The notes beneath the pieces are model-generated. The model saw only the letters and a program-made list of their open reading frames with translations, ran no database searches and was not told where the DNA came from. The position numbers and the translations under genes were made by a program. Of a DNA stretch of 64,000 bases, positions 36,491-48,714 are shown piece by piece. The stretch spans positions 21,148,061 through 21,212,060 of the forward strand of contig NC_084804.1 in NCBI RefSeq assembly GCF_963583255.1, written 5' to 3'. Origin of the DNA: Pyrus communis (Eukaryota > Streptophyta > Magnoliopsida > Rosales > Rosaceae). Positions within the stretch are counted from its first letter, which is position 1; each line of letters begins with the position of its first letter.

Positions 36491-39319
36491 ACCTTGCAGC
36501 GACCACTACATTGTTTTGACCGAGAAGGGTAAAGGAACAGCATTACCACTCGTTGTTGGGACAATTCCTATATATGTCGACCTCCATCCTCCATAGCCAA
36601 GCAGACCTACTAAATAAATAAAAAATGCTCAACACTTCCTCACATTCGAAATGGCACTCCCAATCTAGTATCTCGAAATACTCCGTTTTCTTCTCCTTCG
36701 ATAATACCCATGCTAACCAGCCACATCAGAGCAAGAATATCTCATATCATCAGGGTTGAAAGCAAGAGTATCCCATATCATGTTTTTTCCCTGTCTTTTC
36801 CTTTGCCCTTGCTCTTACCTGCAGGATAAGGAGAAATAATGCAATCAGTCGGAACCTGAAATCAAACTTCCGATCTATAACTGATTGCCCGGAACCTTTG
36901 CCTGGTTGCTTGCCTAGCATTGCTCTCGAGTACTCATCCTCAACTGTTGTCAAGGTCATGAATTCCTTCGGCAAATACCTCAGAACAGTTGGTACGATAT
37001 TGGCTCTTTACACTAAAACTGCCAAGCATGGATGAGTTACTGAGAAGTAGTGCTCTGAAGGACTATTTAAATGCAAAGGTTGCGCACCATTTCTGCTATA
37101 CAAAAGATTGAAGCAGAAGGTTCAAGGGCGAGCTAGAACAGATCACTACAGCACAACGCCCTTTCTTGTGGAACCGCATAATCCAGACGGAAGAGCCTAA
37201 GTCAAATCCAAGCTCGGCATCATTGCTCTAATTAAAGAAATCAAGAAGCCTCAACAGCCTTTTGCTAACACCATCGTCGAAGAACAAAGCTTCGCCATAC
37301 CACATTTAACTCCAGGTCTGACGGACTTGTTTTGACCCTCAAATTCTGGAGTCGGCTCGCTCATTTGGAGGAAACCAGAAAACCCTCTAGCCCAGTTCAA
37401 GAATACACCTGTGGAAAGTCAAGTACAACAAAGCACACGCCGATTCGTCCGTCTTCTCCAAAAGCAAGAGTACCTCATATCATTTCTTCTCCCTGTTTCT
37501 TCTCTTTATCCTTATTGCTGAATGAGAGACAGGGAAAATGAGTACAATCAGCCGGAACCCAAGATCAACCTACCGATCTGAGACTGATTGCTTAGAACTC
37601 TGATTGCTTACCTTGTCTGTCACCTCCTTCGGCAGATCTCCTCGCTTAGAGACTTGGGGGACTCCTACTATATAGTTTGTATTGCACTTGACCAAACCCG
37701 AAACTACAAGTAAGCTTCAAATGAAAATGATACATTACCTTATGCGTTAACGCCAACTAAAGATACCACTCCTGGATGAAGGAAAAGTACTTCCAAGAGA
37801 ATATGCTACATCTACTTATAGGACAGAGAAGACAAGTGAATGCGACACCACACTTCCGTACTTGGAAGTTTCGTGATTACTCAATGGCTTGGATCTTGCA
37901 AGTCCCCAACCGAGGAGCTTCCCTCACTCGGGAACTTAGGGGAGCACTGTTTGTACCATACTTGACCAATCCCGAAACTACTAAGCACCGGTCAACAGCA
38001 TACCGTCAAGGACCCACAAGACTTTTCCTCCAACCAGGAGGCCAATCACAACATGACACATGTCGGTATCAGAAGCCAATCACAACGCAACACGTGTTGA
38101 TATCAAAGGCCAATCACAATACGACACGTGTCAATGTCAGAACAAAGCTAGAAACTCTTTTCTATAAAAGGGGATCATTCTCCCACAATAATCCCTAATG
38201 TCATTTGCACTAAACTATTCACTAGAACTCACTAAAAGAGAGCCTGAACCTATGTATTTGTGTAAACCCTTCACAACTAATGAGAACTCTTCTACTCCGT
38301 GGACGTAGCCAATCTGGGTGAACCACGTACAATTTGTGTTGTTTGCTTCCCTATCCCTATTCATTTACATACTTATCCACACTAATGACCAGAGCAACTT
38401 AGCGAAGGTCACAAACTTGACACTTTTTGTTGTACCAAAGTCCTCGCCGATTTTGTGCATCAACATTCTTCATCGCTTCCACTGCAGCAACCTAGACCAA
38501 TTCCAGACTTCAGCTGGTGGATGAGGAGCTTGCACGCCAAGGGGAATTAGTCTGCCAGTACTTCTTAATTGTATCCTAGAGCTTTTCAGCTTCTGGCATT
38601 ACGATTCCACCGCCCTCCCCTGCCCTTTGAGCTTGTGCCGCTATTCCAATACCTTGCTAGCAACCGTCCCAAGATCCCCCGGTCTTGTCGTTCCAGGAGC
38701 CGCCCCACTAGTGACTAGACCCCACCATAGTTTACGATTCATTTTTCCCTTCTTTTTTTTTTGTAATATATTTGGGCGAACAATTTTTTTGGGGGTTATA
38801 TATATTTATTTCTATTTTTACAAATAAAAAAATTTAACTCTTGGTATTTAATGTTTTATTTTCTGTAGTTAATTTTTTTTAATTCATAAATTCAATTTTT
38901 TTTATTATTATAAAACTTTGCCCGATGGAAGTTTTGTCTCTTAAACTACTAACACCCAACGGGCTATCCGTCAGCATCCACTCACACCATTATTTAAATA
39001 TGACATCCGGACGAGTACCTTGCCATCATTTAAGTACCCCTCCGTCGTGTAAATAGTTTTTCAACTGACTACCTATATCGTCAGTTAAGTATATGTCCGC
39101 CGGGTAAATTTTATTTCACCCGACAAACGTGCTCGTCAGGCAATTCGTTTCTTAGCCTCCAGATCTGTGTGTCCGTCGTGTAATGAGCTTGACCCTAATA
39201 ACTTATGCCGACAAACCTCTGTCTGGTAAATCATCTACCAACGAACGGGCTTTTTTGCTGACAAAGTTTTTCTATCTGGAAAACTTTTTTTTCTTGTAGT
39301 GTATTCTAACTACACTCAC

Positions 39320-39800
39320 TGTTCTAAAAATCAGCCTAGGCGCTGGGTGGTGGAGCCTCGCCCCGATTTTGGACAAGGCGTTTGGAAAAATCGACTGGAA
39401 GCTAGGCGGCCCTAGGCGAGCTAGGCATGCCTAGGTGGCTTCTAGGCAGAGAGCTAGGCGGCACCTAGGCGATTTTTTTTATATTTTTTTTTATTAATTG
39501 TGTGTTTTTTTCTTTTTTGGTTTCATGGTGGTATACTTATGGAAATGGTGTACCTAATTTGCAAATGATGGATTTACTACAAGTTCATCCAATACTTATG
39601 GAAATGGTGTACCTAATTTGCATTTTATCATTATTTTATTATCCATACAAGTATAGTTTTTTTTTAGGTGTAAATAAACACTTATTTACAAGATATATAA
39701 TAAATTTACATAAATCCACCTAGGCCGCCCAAGCGCCCACCTAGCCATCTAGGCGTTAGGCCCCAAGCGCCCACCTAGCCATCTAGGCGTTAGGCAAATC
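39320..39800. mobile_element. Degenerate hAT-type MITE, GCCTAGGCG-rich
   Basis: Left end CACTGTTCTAAAAATCAGCC resembles the element ends at 47035. GCCTAGGCG-type words crowd the left side and recur on the right, where a ~38-bp unit (CCAAGCGCCCACCTAGCC) is repeated twice at about 39729-39795. The right end is not clearly preserved. It starts only ~20 bp past the CACTA end. Confidence 0.5.
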
Positions 39801-40971
39801 CACCATTTGCCGTTCCCTCACTTATTTTTGTGCTTAATTATTATACCTTTTCTTCCTTAACACACGTGAACCGTAGGTGCACAGAAAATTAGAATATAAA
39901 AGCATGTTAATGAATGGAGCGAAGAAAAATGATGTTATTATTATTATTATTATTTTTTAACAAACGATATTATCTACACTAAAAGGAAGAGGGTATATCA
40001 ATGGGCTAGCAATATGATTCATATTCGCCTTTAGCGATAATCAAACCTAAGACCTCTCACTTACAAGTGAAGAAAAATGATATTATTAATTATATTATAT
40101 GTACCATGTTTTGAATGTTGAAATTCTTTAACAAATGTGAGTTTCATTAGTTTCGAGTTACATGAATTTGTGATCAATCAATAAGTTTTTAATATAAATG
40201 ATTTATTCAAAAAGTTATTGAGTTCTCTTTAGAAAACAAATATTAATAAAATATATATCACACGCTCAATACGTAGGACATTTTATATGATTTAGAGTTT
40301 GGAATATAAATAATATAGTTAAAAAATTCTAACGAGAGCCGTTTATGATTTGAATATTTTAAAACGATGGATCATCAAATGCCATATATATGACATTACA
40401 AAAGGGAAAATTAAAAAAAAAAAAAAGTAAAGAGAAAAATCTCCAAGGACCCCTTATAGATTCTCAGAATGCATACACGCTTTGCATGCGTATAGGACCA
40501 TCCCGAAAATGTCAAACACGTACCTTCATTTTCTGGCTTCAATTGAACCGTGAGTACACTGATTGACGTACGGGTATCACAGCAACACAAAATGAAGCAA
40601 ATATTGTCCAAACTACGAACCATTATTGGTGGAACCAGAAATAATGGTGATATGGCTTAGCTTGTGACTGCACGGCGGGCAAAAGTTTCTATATGCTTAT
40701 ATCGGCCTCCTACATAAAATATTTACGTATGTACGTACAAAAATTTACGTATTTAAGTACATACGGTTGGTCATTATGTATGACCAAGCATCCTAACTGG
40801 AATACGAGTCCTCAAATCATGGATCAACAGACTTCACAATTTACAGTAACAAATTAATTCACATTTTTTTACACATATATGAACGGTTACTACATATTGA
40901 CGCGTCCACGGGCTATTTTCTTTAGCATTTCTGTATTATGCCATAATAATCATGCAGGGAGAGTTTTGTTT
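39801..40971. other. AT-rich intergenic sequence
   Basis: No gene, terminal repeat or domain recognised; a TTA microsatellite near 39935. Confidence 0.5.
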
Positions 40972-41165
40972 GGAGAAAGATTCTCATCCTTTCTAATCTT
41001 TGTCTCTTTTTCTTTTTTTTCTATTTGAACGATTACAGTTTAATCATATCAACATTTTATATTGATTTTTTTTTTATAAAAATAATAAAATAAAAAATAA
41101 TATAGGAGAGAAAAGGAGAAAAGGGGATGAGATCATGAAAATAAGAGGAGGGGGAATCCTCCTTC
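40972..41165. mobile_element. MULE-type MITE, 194 bp
   Basis: Termini GGAGAAAGATTC and (complement) GAAGGAGGATTC, flanked by a perfect 9-bp GTTTTGTTT (40963-40971 and 41166-41174). The core GTTTAATCATATCAACATTT is shared with the copies at 42101, 42635 and 55125. Confidence 0.75.
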
Positions 41166-41174
41166 GTTTTGTTT

Positions 41175-42100
41175 TGAGCACGTGAGATGTCAAATCATAC
41201 ATCAATTCAGAAGGTTGGAAATGGTGTTGGCTTCCAGCTATATCAGAGCAACTAGTAGTGTTTAAAGTCTGGTTTCAATATCAGTCTTTTGGTTACCTTG
41301 AAAAAAAGTGAGAGCCGCAGTGCAGATATTTGGAAGAATAGAGGTACTCTTGCACGATCCAAAATTGATGGAAGCTTATATATATGAAGTGTCTTAAATG
41401 TTGAAAATTTTGAATTGAAATGATAGACCATAAAGAATGAAATTAGATTCAATTTTGAAGTTAGACTTTAAGATGTACTAATTAATTGATAATTAATATA
41501 TAATTAATTATCAAAAAATGTGCTTGAGCATTAGGGTTCTAAAAATTAATTTCTTTAATTAATTTCGAATTTAATTAATTAATTTTTTATCAACAAACTC
41601 ATCTTTTTAAAAGAAGTCAGTTGAGATGAAAGAACCCAGAGCAAAGCACCCCTCTATGAAAGATGATTTCCAACAGACGCACCTCATTTTCATACCTATT
41701 GCGAACAGGTATAAACCTATTATATATACATTCATCTGCATGGCATTTAGAATACAAAAAATATCAAATTCTTCTTCTACAATCATAAACCTTCTTACAT
41801 AGAGAACCACATAAAAAATCGCCAGAAGTCAGTTTTCCGGTGTTGGAATTCTAACTTAGATCGTTGAATCCTGATGAAGGAGACGTCCCTAGAACTACAA
41901 GCGGCACTAAGTAAGGGCAAAATATTTGTTTCAAGAATATTGCGGTGTGTAAATCTCAATCATTAGTTTATCTATTTAATATTATTTTGTTGTTCATACT
42001 TTCTTAGGTTAGTTATTCGTATTTATTATTTATTAACATCTATAAATTTAACATTGATTATTGATATTTATCCAAAATTAAACATGGGATTCTAAAAAGA
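41175..42100. other. AT-rich intergenic sequence
   Basis: Short frames only, no recognisable domain. Several TTAATTAATT runs near 41480-41590. Confidence 0.5.
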
Positions 42101-42314
42101 GGTGAATTGTCTGCTCTCCCATTTCCATACTCTCCCTATGCTCTTCTGTTTGTGTGGTTACGATTAAACCACGTCAACATTTTATATTCCTATTACTTTT
42201 TGTTTTATTATTTTTATAAATAATTAATATAAAATATTGATATTGCTTAATCGTAATTACACATCACAGAAAAGTATGAAAAGAGTATGAAAATGAGAGG
42301 GCAGACAATCCATC
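42101..42314. mobile_element. MULE-type MITE, diverged copy
   Basis: Arms GTGAATTGTCTGCTCTCCC and (complement) GGATTGTCTGCCCTCTC, with core GATTAAACCACGTCAACATT. The flanking duplication is eroded, so the exact ends are uncertain. Confidence 0.6.
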
Positions 42315-42634
42315 TCCCTTTCAAAAAGCTTTACACGCACCAGCTGTAAAGAGTGCAGACCAAATGAGTGGGGCTATATGCATTATGTGAAGATGTGTGC
42401 GCGTGTGTTTTGTGTCTTGTCACATTAGTTTGACAGTACTCTATGTGAAAGGTTTAGAAAACGTGAGTGTTCTTCAGACATGAATTCTTTTGATCATCTA
42501 AAGTGCTTCTATTCGAATCAAAACAATGGGTGGCTTTGCTCTCTACCAGGGAAATTACTGGAGAACTTTACAGTCTGTCAGCCTGATATATATACCATAA
42601 TCTGTGGTACCAAGCTCTACTGCTTGGAAGATAT

Positions 42635-42807
42635 AGAGGAGGATTCTTTACTTTTCTATTCTCATTCTCTTTCATTCTTTTCTCTCACACATTATTTTTT
42701 ATTTTATTATTTTTATAAAAAAATCAATATAAGATGTTAACATAGCTTAATCGTGATCGTTCAAATTGAAGAGATAGATAAATTAAGAGGGTAAATAATC
42801 CTTATCC
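42635..42807. mobile_element. MULE-type MITE, 173 bp
   Basis: Termini AGAGGAGGATTC and (complement) GGATAAGGATTA. The flanking 9-mers are GGAAGATAT (42626-42634) and AGAAGATAT (42808-42816), 8 of 9 matching. Confidence 0.65.
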
Positions 42808-42969
42808 AGAAGATATTATGCATGTATCTGGAGAAAATTCTGTATATCTTTAGTACTCCGATATACAGATGGTAAGATACACAAAAGATCTGCTGTTGCA
42901 GAGTTTGTTGATGGTATGTCAGAGACCTCAGGGCCCAGGGGGTTGCTTCTTGAAGTAGAACTATGCGCA

Positions 42970-43127
42970 CCGCCCCCCACACCCCCACACCACCCCCTCA
43001 ACCCCTCAACCCCTCAACCCCCCCCCCCCCCACCCCACCCACCACACCCCCCGCGTCCCCCACACCCCCCCCCCCCACACACCCCTCCGGGCCCCCCACA
43101 CCCCCCCCTCACCCGGCGCGCCGCGGG
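42970..43127. repeat. C-rich low-complexity stretch, possible assembly artefact
   Basis: About 150 bases composed mainly of C runs broken by CAC, CTCAA and GCGCG. It is unlike everything around it and ends exactly where the duplicated segment begins at 43128. A shorter C-rich piece marks the other edge of that copy (48406-48421). Confidence 0.7.
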
Positions 43128-43272
43128 ACGTAGCAGTTTTCTTATTTTCTATACAGAAAGTTTTAGCTCAAAAAAAAAAAAAAAAAAAAAAAAGTCTATA
43201 TGGAAAGCTAGATTTGTCATCCTCATATAAGATAATCTTTTTTGTTAAACCCTAGTTTTCCATTAGGTTTTA

Positions 43273-43399
43273 GGGGTATAATATTCACGTACTCCTTTTT
43301 ACTTTTCACACACCTTTTTAATTTGTAATCGTCGAATCGGATAAATTGAAGAAGTTCAAATGACAGAAATTAACAAGAGGTGTGTGGATAGCACACCCT
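43273..43399. mobile_element. MULE-type MITE, 127 bp (copy A)
   Basis: Ends GGGGTATAATATTCAC and (complement) AGGGTGTGCTATCCAC with a perfect 9-bp flank TAGGTTTTA (43264-43272 and 43400-43408). The same insertion is in copy B at 48589-48714, so it predates the duplication. Confidence 0.75.
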
Positions 43400-44439
43400 T
43401 AGGTTTTATTTCAATCCTCGGGTTAAGTATAAAATTATGAGTACACACGTATGTCATCTTTTGTAACCTAAATACGCCATCTAATATTGCTACCCTTCTT
43501 AGTATTCAATAAAGAATAATGCTAGGAAAATCAAATATTTAAACAAAATTTTGTAAATCAAATAATGTGAAAGTTGATAATTGGATTATTACTTAAGTGT
43601 TGATTAATGTATTTATCTTTTATTAGTGACATATTATTTGATTTGTAAATCTAATTATATATTTGATCTCCGTAGTATTATTCATGAGGAAATCAAATAA
43701 TGTAGATGTTGATAATTTGATTATTACTTGTGTTAATTAACGTACTTATTTCTTATCGATGACACATCATTTAGTTTGTAAATTTGATCTTCTTAACATT
43801 ATTCGTAAGGTAAATTGGTAAAAATATTAATTTAAGGGGCAAGTCAGCAATGAGATACAAATTCAGAGAAATTAGTTAAATATTTGACTGAAATTGATTG
43901 TAAAAGCAATTGTTTGACACAAAAACCAGAACCGTTTGAGTTAAAAGTATCTTTTTTCAATGCTTTCTCGAGAAGCAAAAAGAACGTTCCGTTTGGAATA
44001 GCTTTTCTAGAAAGTACTTACTAAAGAAGCATATTCTCCAGAAAAGTGCTTTTATATGAGCTAGAAGCACTTTTAGAAAAATGATTTTATCAAGGAATCA
44101 CAAACAAGCTAGTCGAAGTGTTTTTTGTAAGAAGTAATACTTTGAAAAGCACTTCCAGGCAAACTCTTTTACAACCACTATTTCCAATTTTCCACGAGTA
44201 ATTGAGAATCTAGCCAAGTTGAAATACAATTTAATACATCACAACTAGACCTCCGGTATCACTGAGTAGAACATGATATTAAAAGCCAGACCCCTGTTAT
44301 TGGCTCTAGTAAAACGACAAGAGAGGGGTGAATAGAGAATGAATATTTCAGAATCCCCTAAAAACAATTCCCAATTGAGAATGTCCGAGCAAGATTAGCT
44401 TTGAAAATCCCTCACCACAGCTAGAATACAATGATGTCA

Positions 44440-44720
44440 AAACAGAAACCTTGTTGTGAGGAGCGTCACAAGCCACAAGCCACAAGCCATAAGCCACTTT
44501 TGATAAGCGAAATCCCCAGAGGATCTACATGATTGAAGGGTCCCCTTGAAATTATTCAGTGTTCTTTCAACCACCCAATTGAATGGGTGGTCGGGAGCAT
44601 GATGACCATGAACAATGAGCAAATCTCAAACACCAAAGTAAGAGCTATGTTGGGAAAGCTCCTTATAAACTATAAACATCAATAATCATCGTCTTTAAGA
44701 CTAACAATACAAAATTTGGC
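44440..44720 (-). pseudogene. Possible UGT relic (copy A)
   Basis: On the minus strand the piece LLIVHGHHAPDHPFNWVVER resembles the UGT73 segment LLEIAHGLEASNHPFIWVVG that precedes the donor box (compare residues 299-318 of the gene at 21564). An upstream piece, VYKELSQHSS, fits the VYISFGS position loosely. Beyond TLNNF the similarity ends. The same relic is at 49750-50060 in copy B. Similarity is short, so this is tentative. Confidence 0.4.
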
Positions 44721-44990
44721 CTGGGACAAATGCAAGTCGGTTCTTCTCCTGCACAAAACTATGTTTGATAATTTTACAACCCTAAATACAAGTGGAAGTA
44801 CCCTGCCTTAAGGCAATCTATACTACATATTAAGGCATGGTTCCTAGCAAACTAAAATACATCCCTTCTGAAGGACATAAATGATAAACTTTCCTTCAAA
44901 TAGTATAAGCGGCCGGCCTCTTAATAGTGTGCATTGCAGAAATAAATGCGATATTGAAGCGACTTTTTGTGAGCTCCACCGATGATCCCC

Positions 44991-46594
44991 TCAACTAAGC
45001 TTATTTTCACTAGCACGTTTTATCTGCAGGGCAGCTTTAACAACATTCCCCCTCGTAATGATCCCAACCTTTTGACACGGAGAAGAAAGCAATCAAAAAC
45101 AACTAGCAGCAGTTTGGCATCCAACGGAGAAGATATTTTATATTTTTGTTCGAATTTAGGAGAGACAGAGAAAAGGATAATTACCAGCTTGCCTTCACTA
45201 TCTACAACTGGCAGTCGGCGATATTTTGTTTCAAGCAACAACCTACCAAAACATAGAGATCGTTTAAAGTTGAGTTTAACAACTTATACTGCATCTAACT
45301 GCACGTTGCATAACATTTTAGCACATCTTAGCATGAAAAGACAGAATCATAACATTAACAAGTTAGACCACTTGTACTAGATATTTAGTTCTACTCCAAC
45401 TAAATCTCAGCCTGTCATCAATATTCTCAATCTCAAATAAACGTAGTCATAGAAAATTTAACATTTATGCTTCAAGAAATTTTTCTGACCACAAATAAGA
45501 TATTAGGAAAATTAGTTAAATCCTTTACCTAGCAGCATCTCCCAGGTTGGTGGTTTCACGAACAACAAGCGGAGCAGGTGTCATCAAGTCACCAACAACT
45601 TTTCCATTGGTCTTGCTAAGCAGTTTCTGTATCTCATTGAAAGTCTGCCACACTCATCCAAATTTAGAAAGAAATTCAAGAAGCAATTAACCATACATAT
45701 ACTTATCTACGCATTACTTAATGTAACATGCATAAGCACAGTTATAATTTTAGGCTACATGCTGTATCCCACATTTGGGCATCTTGCTGAATGCTGAGTT
45801 ATGAGTTACACTAGTCATCACACGAAAGGATACTACGGGTGAAAAAGAAGTAAAAAACATCTATCATCGTGGTGAGCACAGGAAAAGATTATCACTATGT
45901 CAGGTACAGGCTAATTCTAATCAGCGTCATACTAACAAGCTTACAAATGACAGAATATTTTTATAACAACAGACAGGAAAGTAAATAATACAAGAAAAAC
46001 AGACTACAAAACTAATACTAACGAAGCCCCACAAAACAAAAACTAGACCAAGAACTAACACAACCCTTAACCCACAAAATGAGACTTAAAGATTTAACTG
46101 AAAGGAAAAATGTCTAGAAAGTGAATCCCAAGGGAAAGGAAATATCTAATTCTCTACTATAATGAAGACGCAGCTTTTTCTCGATCATCAAAACTCTTCT
46201 ATTTCTTTCCCACCACAGCACCACAAACTAACATTACCATTTATAACCATAAAATCCATATCTCTAAAGAATTCTCAACTCCAACAGTCTTGCAAGGCAG
46301 GCCAGTATGAGGTAGTGTGCAACTGTGGGTCCATAAACCGCACGTGACGTACATGTGTACAAGTGACATATATATTAGCATTTCATGAAATTTATCAAGA
46401 GTTGCAAATCAACATTATAATCCACGTTAAGCGAGAAAAATATCATCCATCACATATTTGAAACAAAATAGACAGTGCAGGAGAGATTAGTTGTAAACGA
46501 AATTAAAAACTAATGTAGTAAAAAACCAACTTCTTACATACTTTCCAAGAACTATCAACATCTGGAAACAAGTTTGTGTCACTTTGACAACCAC
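44991..46594 (-). pseudogene. Duplicate CBSX exons 4-7 (copy A cassette), intact in frame
   Basis: Exon 4 is 46542-46594, exon 5 45529-45644, exon 6 45185-45242 and exon 7 44991-45068. All exon lengths (53, 116, 58, 78), AG/GT splice sites and the stop codon match the copy B set. It differs at two encoded residues: Cys135 for Gly in exon 4, and Pro173 for Thr in exon 5, the latter giving the family-typical DLMTPAPL. It has no own exons 1-3 or promoter. It could be used only if transcription passes copy B and exon 3 splices over it, so I class it as a pseudogene by position, not by damage. Confidence 0.75.
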
Positions 46595-47034
46595 CTGAGA
46601 GAAAAATAATAATTGTACAAGTCTCCTTTCATTTCTCCCAAAAAAGAAAACAAAAAGAACAACTAAGTTAGAGCTAACAAAAAACCCCCAAGGCAGGCCC
46701 CTGGTGAGACACTTGCCTTAGGTCCCCAATTTATTACTTTAGGCTCTCTACCCAAGTCCAACCTTCATTAAACTCAGGACTAAATGTTGCAGCTAAAATA
46801 TGTGAGAAAATCAATATTTCAAGTAATTCTATGCTGCAATTGCTGCATCTCTTTGTGGTATAGCTTTTGATATTATTTTGTTTTTGTTTCCACTTGTTGA
46901 AAACTGGGTTTTTCCAAGCTACAAAGCAACAAGACCATATTTATCCTTTATGTTTTTGTGAAGTTAATTATGACCTTACTCTATTTAAGAACTTTTTTGT
47001 AGCTAATCTTGGTAATTATTCATATACTCAAACT

Positions 47035-47635
47035 CAAGGTTCTAAAAAACGCTAGGCGCTAGTTGGGCGGCGGGCTAGCGCCTAGCGCCTAGGCGGCGCC
47101 TAGGAGTGAGCCTAAGTGGCCCAGGAGGATTTAGGTAAATTTCTTGTATATCTTGTAAATAAGTGCATATTGACACTTACAAAAAACTATACTTGTATGA
47201 AATCCATGGATAAGATAAAAAAAGAATGATAAAATGCAAAAAGAGTATCCAACAAGTCCAAATTTTAAAAGCACATTAAGCATATATGCCATATAACCAT
47301 AGTGAGGAGTATTGTAGGATGACACATATACAACAAGTTCACAATTTAAAACAACATAAAATGGAAAATAAGAGGAAAATAAGGAAATTTAGTAATGTAA
47401 GATACTTATCGTTAGCATCTTGGAATTTAAGTTGATACAAAACACACCTATTCTATAAAATTAACAAAATTTCAAGGTATAATTAGAACTTAGACTTTAA
47501 ACAAATTTCAGAACAAAAAAAAAAAACCACCCAGCCGCCTAGGCAGCTGTCTAGAGCCACCCCAATTTTTCCAGGCATTTTGCACAAAATCGCCTCGGTT
47601 CCAAGGCGTCGCCTAGGGCGTTTTTTAGAACACTG
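47035..47635. mobile_element. hAT MITE with 8-bp target duplication (copy A)
   Basis: Ends CAAGGTTCTAAAAAACGC and (complement) CAGTGTTCTAAAAAACGC. A perfect 8-bp CTCAAACT lies on both sides (47027-47034 and 47636-47643), the hAT signature. GC-rich CTAGGCGC words lie inside both ends. In gene terms it sits upstream of exon 4, in intron-3 sequence. Confidence 0.85.
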
Positions 47636-48405
47636 CTCAAACTTTGTGCTGGTACATTTTTTCTTTTTGGAGGGAGGGGGGAGTGTAATTACCAATTCAA
47701 ATTCCTCTCATATTAATATAAGTATCATGGCCCCCTTTTAGGAGTTTACTGAATGCCCCAAAAGGCAAAAACCTCAAGGCCCCCTAACTAAAAATCCCAG
47801 GCATAAGTGGCAATCCACAATGCATAAACGCCACTACATTGGCAAAGTTAAATAATTAAGTGATATCTTTAATGAAACTACAATTGTTGATGCAATGTAC
47901 TGAAAATCAAGAGTTGACCAAAGTTTCAAGTAGAACAGATGATAAGTTGATTACTTGATTATTCTGTTCTTCTCTCACCCTTTTTCAACGTAAGAAGAAA
48001 CGAATATGAAGATATATTTACTTGATGTCAAAAACTAGTATAACAAATATTCACTCGCATAATGCAATTCTCCCCTCAATCCTTTTCTTTGTGAATGTCT
48101 ACATCTTTATCAAATCCGTAAATCATTGGACATTCAAAAGATAAAATTATTGACACTAATACCAAGAGAAAACTAGAATCGAACTTTACATATTCAGATA
48201 CCTTGCATCCAAAGGAACTCTTAAATTATTTTTGAGATTCCGTTAACATTTGCATTATCTTTAGTATATGCTCATAAGCCCAGGTTTTCTTAAGATTCAA
48301 CTTTACGCATTCAGATAGCATGACACGTCTATCAACCTAATATTTAAGATCTAAAAAATTAAACATTCTCACAGAAGTCACTAACCAACATTAAGATTTC
48401 CTAAC

Positions 48406-48442
48406 CACCCCCCACCCCCCCGGAAATCGATATATTTGTAAT
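48406..48442. other. C-rich junction between duplicate copies
   Basis: CACCCCCCACCCCCCCGG followed by about 20 ordinary bases joins copy A to copy B. It has no counterpart after copy B. Confidence 0.7.
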
Positions 48443-48588
48443 ACGTAGCAGTTTTCTTATTTTCTATACAGAAAGTTTTAGCTCAAAAAAATAAAAAAGA
48501 AAAAAAAAGGTCTATATGGAAAGCTAGATTTGTCATCCTCATATAATATAATCTTTTTTGTTAAACCCTAGTTTTCCATTAGGTTTTA

Positions 48589-48714
48589 GGGGTATGATAT
48601 CCACATACTCCTTTTTACTTCTCACATACCTTTCTAATTTTTAATCGTCGAATCGGATAAATTGAAAAAGTTCAAATGACAAAAATTAACAAGAGGTGTG
48701 TGGATAGCACATCT
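48589..48714. mobile_element. MULE-type MITE (copy B)
   Basis: Counterpart of 43273-43399 with the same TAGGTTTTA 9-bp flanks (48580-48588 and 48715-48723). Confidence 0.75.

Larger units (their letters stand above)
34796..38465 (+). mobile_element. Tat-like (Ty3/gypsy) LTR element, non-autonomous, nested in the CACTA
   Basis: The right LTR is about 37655-38465: it starts TGGGGGACTCCTACTATATA after a purine-rich run and ends GATTTTGTGCATCAACA. It includes a TATAAAAG promoter-like site near 38164. A shorter, diverged left copy begins TGGGGGACTCCTACC at 34796 and keeps the CTCAACCGAGAAG and GGGAGCACT landmarks up to about 34925. The interior has an antisense ORF and imperfect tandem repeats but no readable pol genes. 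Boundaries are approximate; I could not find a matching 5-bp target duplication. Confidence 0.5.
25599..39301 (+). mobile_element. Large degenerate CACTA transposon with nested insertions
   Basis: Left end CACTACTAGAAATTATGGC at 25599; right end TTTTTTTTCTTGTAGTG at 39285-39301, the complement of CACTACAAGAAAA. Subterminal regions on both sides are full of short words built on CGTCGG, CCGACGAA and GGGTAA, the usual subterminal repeats of this superfamily. The flanking triplets are CAT and TAT, so the 3-bp target duplication is not perfect. Between the ends are a CT-rich leader, remnants of a Ptta/En/Spm transposase gene split by a MULE (31612-33852), and a Tat-like LTR element (about 34796-38465). 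The order shows the CACTA was there first. Confidence 0.7.
43128..48405. repeat. Tandem segmental duplication, copy A (5.28 kb)
   Basis: Starts ACGTAGCAGTTTTCTTATTT and ends TTAAGATTTCCTAAC, the same ends as copy B (48443-53711). Contents in plus order: a 127-bp MULE MITE, AT-rich repeats, a possible UGT relic, CBSX exons 7 to 4, and a hAT MITE. Differences from copy B are scattered substitutions and small indels. Confidence 0.9.

Noticed and set aside
42916..43230. Pro/His-rich 104-codon frame
   Set aside because: Created by the C-rich low-complexity stretch, probably low-quality sequence.
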